A stretch of DNA of 64,000 bases from Ptychodera flava (taxonomy: Eukaryota > Hemichordata > Enteropneusta > Ptychoderidae), in NCBI RefSeq assembly GCF_041260155.1, contig NC_091931.1, positions 17,476,476 to 17,540,475 on the forward strand, given 5' to 3'. Under the pieces are notes generated by a model. The model had not been told where the DNA came from and searched no databases. It saw only the letters and a program-made list of their open reading frames with translations. The stretch's first letter is position 1, and each line of letters starts with the position of its first letter. The position numbers and the translations under genes are program-made. Positions 40,440-64,000 of the stretch are shown one piece after another.

Positions 40440-42090
40440 AGAAGTAACAATCACACAAGTCTGTCAATAGTGCTACACTCTGTCTGAGAGTGAAGCAGAC
40501 TTTATTTTGCACTGACCATCCAATCAGTTTCTGATTGTACTGTGGTCACACTACTTTTCACACTAATTTCTTTTTGACAGTAAAATATATTTTTCACAAT
40601 TATTCTGTTGCTTCATAGTGCCAGGTTTCAGCCATAAATTTTAAAAAAAGGAACATAAACATCACAACTGGTTTCAGTGCCTGTATTGATCTGGACCAGA
40701 CAGATTTGAATTGTAGAATCATTTTAAGGCAATAAGGTTGAAAGTTTCCCAAATTGCATGGCCCTAATTTTAAATTCTCTACAGAAAGCATAAGCTTCTT
40801 TTGTGCACTTTACAGAAAGCGATACTAAACTGAAACTACTGAATGTAAGATCTGGTACCTCATGTTGAGATATTGAGTTACAAAAACCTGATATATATCA
40901 TAAACTTTACTTCAAGAAAGCATTGATTTGCCTGAACTGATCCGAATCTCTTTTGACAACAGAAATAAAACCATACGCCAAACACTTGACTTATCTATAT
41001 AAAGGCCACAGTAAGTAAATTCTTTGTTTTGCATCCATTGAAAATTCCAAAGTGTAGGTGTGTAAGCGATTCAGAACACACAAGAGAAATTTAAAACAAA
41101 ATGCCAGTTAGTTGGACAGTTTTCTCATACAAACTACTAATTCCTTTAACTATATTCTTCTAGAGAATGAAATTTTAATTACCTCTTGATCACCAAATGG
41201 TTTATTGGTTGTAACATGACTGCTGTGAGGAAGTACTTTAACTGTTGCGATGTAAAAGTTGTGGCTTTGTTTTGTGACAGGATACCACCAGCACGGGAAA
41301 ATTCTGCAAAAAAATTTGCATTTTTTCACCCTGTAAAACTCTGAAACCTGTGTACATAAAAGCAAAACAAGTAATTTATGTACTGTGGCTTAACATATGC
41401 ATGTTAGCAGATCTCTTCTCACTCTTCAATAAGTAAACATGAAATTACTATATTGTATATATTGTATCACATGCTTCAACGCTATTTTGGAAATTGGTTT
41501 TAAAATAATTACTAAATCGTATGGGACAAACTATCAAATTGCACATTAAATGGTGCATTTTGCTGTCAGGATTAATTCAGTCTGCTGTTATGATGTTGTT
41601 ACTCTTCATTTTAAACTCAATGATACCCATGGTTTGTATGACATACCATTTTTTTCTACTACATAGTATCCAGTCATGCATGTAAAGATTTTTACATTTT
41701 TTTAATGTACGGGAAAGCTGTTACACTTTTGGACAGCTGTCACTGTGACAGCTGAACTGTACAAAATTTACTGATTCCCAGGCCATCCTGACACTGGAAT
41801 ATTTATAATAGGGTCAGGCTTTCACATCCATCTGTTGATATGTGCATTCAGTAATCCTACTGACATTATACTGTATTTTAGAAACAACAGTTCAGAGTAT
41901 GGGTCCCCACATTCTGATTCATGAGCCCATGCCACCATTCGGTCTTCTTTTTTCCCTGGACCAATACTTCACTTTATGGACAATTTTTTTTCGATAACAT
42001 TTGTTTCAAGTACTTCTATAAATTCAAATGACTCGCATTGCACTGATTCATATCATAGATACTGGAGCAACCCAGTGTCTGTGCTTGAAT
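40440..42090. other. Non-coding stretch before the assembly gap
   Basis: I looked on the plus strand for CCDC134 exon 3 onward and on the minus strand for the SMARCA5 C-terminus (QRRCNTLI, K-rich tail). I found neither. The sequence is AT-rich without recognised repeats. Confidence 0.5.
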
Positions 42091-42190
42091 NNNNNNNNNN
42101 NNNNNNNNNNNNNNNNNNNNNNNNNNNNNNNNNNNNNNNNNNNNNNNNNNNNNNNNNNNNNNNNNNNNNNNNNNNNNNNNNNNNNNNNNN
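42091..42190. other. Assembly gap (100 N)
   Basis: Exactly 100 Ns, a conventional placeholder, so the real length is unknown. The right edge (42191-42227) is the terminal part of a family B TTAA element in minus orientation. A repeat therefore probably caused the break. The open frames drawn through the Ns on both strands are artefacts. Confidence 0.95.
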
Positions 42191-42229
42191 ATGGGGAAGT
42201 AATACTGTCTGGCTGGAAAAGGGTTAAGA
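42191..42229 (-). mobile_element. Family B element fragment at the gap edge
   Basis: GGGGAAGTAATACTGTCTGG and AAAAGGGTTAAG match the end of the copy at 14631-14893 (GGGGAAGTGATACTGTCTAG). The rest presumably lies in the gap. Confidence 0.7.
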
Positions 42230-42335
42230 AACATACCTGCACAGTACTGCATGTATTACTCATCTTACATGAAGCTGCTAAATTGAATACTGTATGGGAA
42301 AAAAGGTCTTGCTGAGTAAACAGCTGAATAATTAC

Positions 42336-61854
<19,519 letters not shown>

Positions 61855-63401
61855 TTTTGTCGATATTATTGTAAGTCGCAGTGATATAGCCCTTTGTTCA
61901 GGTGTCGATTTTGCCGGCAAGGCGCGATCCGAAGTACTACCGGAAATTACCGACTGTTCCCGAGTTTGCGCCCTCTTTTGTCGAGGCTTGCAGCAGCACA
62001 CGATGGTCGCCGCCACCGGGTAGCCGTGAGCGGTCTGTCCAGTCCTAGTCTGTTGTCACCGTCCTTGGCTGTCTCTCTAACGATGCATGTAGGGCATAGA
62101 CTTACACAGAGCATGGAGTAGTATCTTTCTACCTACACAGAGGTAGCCAAGGGCATGTGATTTTCTGCATTCTCTGACAAACTGTGGTACGATAGTTTTC
62201 TCAATCAAAAGCATGGCCATGGGTGCGATGAGCTAAATATTCCTCATGCATGCGACAGTGTTCTGGTGTTTCTCATTGGATGTGCAATAGAGTTTGGTCT
62301 TCCGAGGGAAAGGAGCGACATTTACAATGCTTGATTATGACCATGACCATGACGTCGTCTAGGAAGTTTCCATAGTTTTGGTATGGTACCCTTAAACTTG
62401 AGTTTTGGGATATGATACCAAACATACGGAGAGGTTCGAGACAACTGTCATGCAGGCTCTGTAATGATGATAATTTGATGACTGAGCGAAATTTCCGCGA
62501 GCATTTTCCTACATGTAGTTCTAGGAGGACCACAAGTAGCACTATTGTAGAAGGAGTCAGTGGAATACCTGTCGTATCAAAATTGTAGCATTTGACCTCT
62601 CCAATATCACTTTTAATGTGTTTTGATGAGGTGAAGAGTTTTCTAATTTACTTTGTGAATCACAGCTTTTCAGTCTTGGACTTTGTTTCATATATTGTTT
62701 TGTCTTACTCTGTTGTTTGATCGGCTTGTAGAAAAAGAGAATTGATTATTTTGCAATATGTTTGATACAAGATTTCAGCTTGAAAGTGCTTTCATGCACT
62801 GTCACTGCTCTGCCTGGCTGAAACCAAATGTGAGATGTTGTTAGAGTGTGAAAATCATTCGTTTGTCAGATTTTCAGAGATAGCAATCATAAAATTAAAA
62901 ATTTAGCAATATGGTTTGGGTGAAAGCAGACAATCAGATGTGTCCTTTTGACTACCAATTCCAGATAATTTTTGTCCAGTTGACCATACTACAGACCAAA
63001 AAAGTTAATTTTGAGCCCTGCATAATTGCACATGTATGGGTACGAGAATGATCACACAAATAGTGTAGGATCTCTCTGCCACTTTGCAGACAGATTCAAT
63101 GCTAGACCAAAGAATGTGGATGTGTATGGGGAATGTAGGTGGGTTTGTTGAAAGCAATGCCACACCTTTAAATGTTCAGTTGTCATTCTCTTTACTTTCT
63201 CTGCCTACATCACACACATTCTGGGTCTTTACAAGTTTTGCAAAATGTAGGAATTGGCCTCTCATCTATATGCATGGTTTTTCACGTTTTCTTTCAGAGC
63301 TAGGCTGAATGAGATACAAATGACTCGTAGTCACAAATTTCTGATGAAGTGGAGATGTTAATTGGACTACACTAGACGCCACAGCACCCATTCCTGCTAT
63401 C
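61855..63401. promoter_or_regulatory. Divergent intergenic region between SMARCA5 and GPN2
   Basis: The two start codons face away across 1.55 kb. The first 200 bases next to SMARCA5 are CpG-rich (for example about 61900-62030) and TATA-less, fitting its promoter. An acceptor-like TTTTCTTTCAG ends at about 63297, so GPN2 probably has a non-coding first exon upstream, not located. Nothing else was recognised. Confidence 0.5.
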
Positions 63402-63793
63402 ATGCCATTTGGACAGTTTGTGATTGGACCCCCAGGGGCTGGAAAGACAATGTACTGTGCTGCCATGAAGCAGTTTCTGAAGGAATCGGGCGGAAAGTCG
63501 CCATTGTGAACCTTGACCCAGCAAATGATGTCATGCCCTATGAACCCAGCGTGGATCTGTCCACACTGGTGACTCTGAGTGATGTCATGGACAACCTGAA
63601 ACTTGGCCCCAATGGTGGTCTGCTTTACTGTATGGAGTACCTGGAAAAAAACACGGACTGGCTCCAAAGGCAGCTCAAAGAACACACCAAAGACAAATAT
63701 GTGCTCTTTGATTGCCCAGGACAGGTTGAGCTATACACTCACCACTCATCATTGAAGAAAGTAGCAGGCTTTTTGCAAAAGTGGAATTTCAGG
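63402..63793 (+). CDS. GPN2: GPN2 GPN-loop GTPase, first coding exon, with one frame break
   Basis: The product starts MPFGQFVIGPPGAGKTMYCA, with a P-loop at residues 9-16. It continues with VAIVNLDPANDVMPYEP, LSDVMDNLKLGPNGGLLYCM (the GPN motif that defines the family) and YVLFDCPGQVELYTHH (DxPGQ switch). It ends at the donor TTCAGG|GTCAGT, where human GPN2 also continues into LTAVHLVDS; the rest lies beyond the window. GPN GTPases help assemble and import RNA polymerase II. Near 63479-63485 (GAAGGAATCGGG) one base is missing relative to the conserved FLKEIGRKV reading. The frame moves there, and the corrected exon would be 393 bases, an exact phase-0 exon. A short A-run undercall is the simplest reason. 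Confidence 0.93.
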
Positions 63794-64000
63794 GTCAGTA
63801 TAATCAACTCCCTCTACCAGCATGGTGCAGGGACCATAGTACAATATATATTTCATGGTCCATATCGAACATTGATACAAAGTCATCATCATAGTCGGCA
63901 TTCTTGATTAATATTCCTGAATACAGTGCCAGAGTCACATATACAACCACACATAAAACACATGTAGAAATGATGTGCATTGAGTGTGGCTGACTCTGGC

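Overview
The window looks like draft genome sequence from a marine invertebrate animal, probably a non-vertebrate deuterostome such as a hemichordate or lancelet. That placement is inference. It rests on animal intron-exon structure, vertebrate-like orthologues, TTAGGG-type telomere motifs, frequent ACATGTA words and many short inverted-repeat elements. Genes are split by GT-AG introns of hundreds to thousands of bases. A 100-base N gap lies at 42091-42190. No intact virus-like element, CRISPR array, rRNA or tRNA was recognised.

Layout. 1-8800: gene-poor. It holds one 111-codon minus-strand ORF, a decayed peptide-type GPCR copy cut off by a long (TA)n tract, a tandem repeat block and a near-perfect 146-bp foldback. 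9272-14039 (minus): YIPF5, six coding exons. 14100-17540: intergenic, with several mobile-element copies. 17543-22068 (plus): RPL9, with a 5'-TOP-like leader exon and a 1.67-kb TTAA-flanked element in intron 2. 22100-30300: intergenic, with a five-unit array carrying nuclear-receptor DR1 motifs, a 26-bp minisatellite and MITEs. 30300-38499 (minus): YIPF6, seven coding exons. 38700-40436 (plus): the first two coding exons of CCDC134, head to head with YIPF6 across about 200 bp. 42336-61854 (minus): SMARCA5/ISWI, twenty exons, with the last coding part missing near the N gap. 63402-63793 (plus): the first coding exon of GPN2, running off the window.

How the genes relate. They are housekeeping genes without an operon-like link: two Golgi/ER Yip1-family membrane proteins, a large-subunit ribosomal protein, a secretory-pathway protein, a chromatin remodeller ATPase and a GPN-loop GTPase. 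YIPF6 and CCDC134 probably share a bidirectional promoter. CCDC134 and SMARCA5 converge on the assembly gap, and both lack their 3' ends.

Most notable observations: (1) a symmetric 72-nt SMARCA5 exon whose end resembles the end of the preceding exon and would add 24 residues just before the basic AutoN motif; (2) the tandem array with five AGGTCA-A-AGGTCA sites; (3) several TTAA-flanked element families, one copy of which borders the N gap; (4) single-base frame breaks in conserved exons of RPL9, YIPF6 and GPN2, most simply read as sequence errors; (5) a GC-AG intron in SMARCA5.
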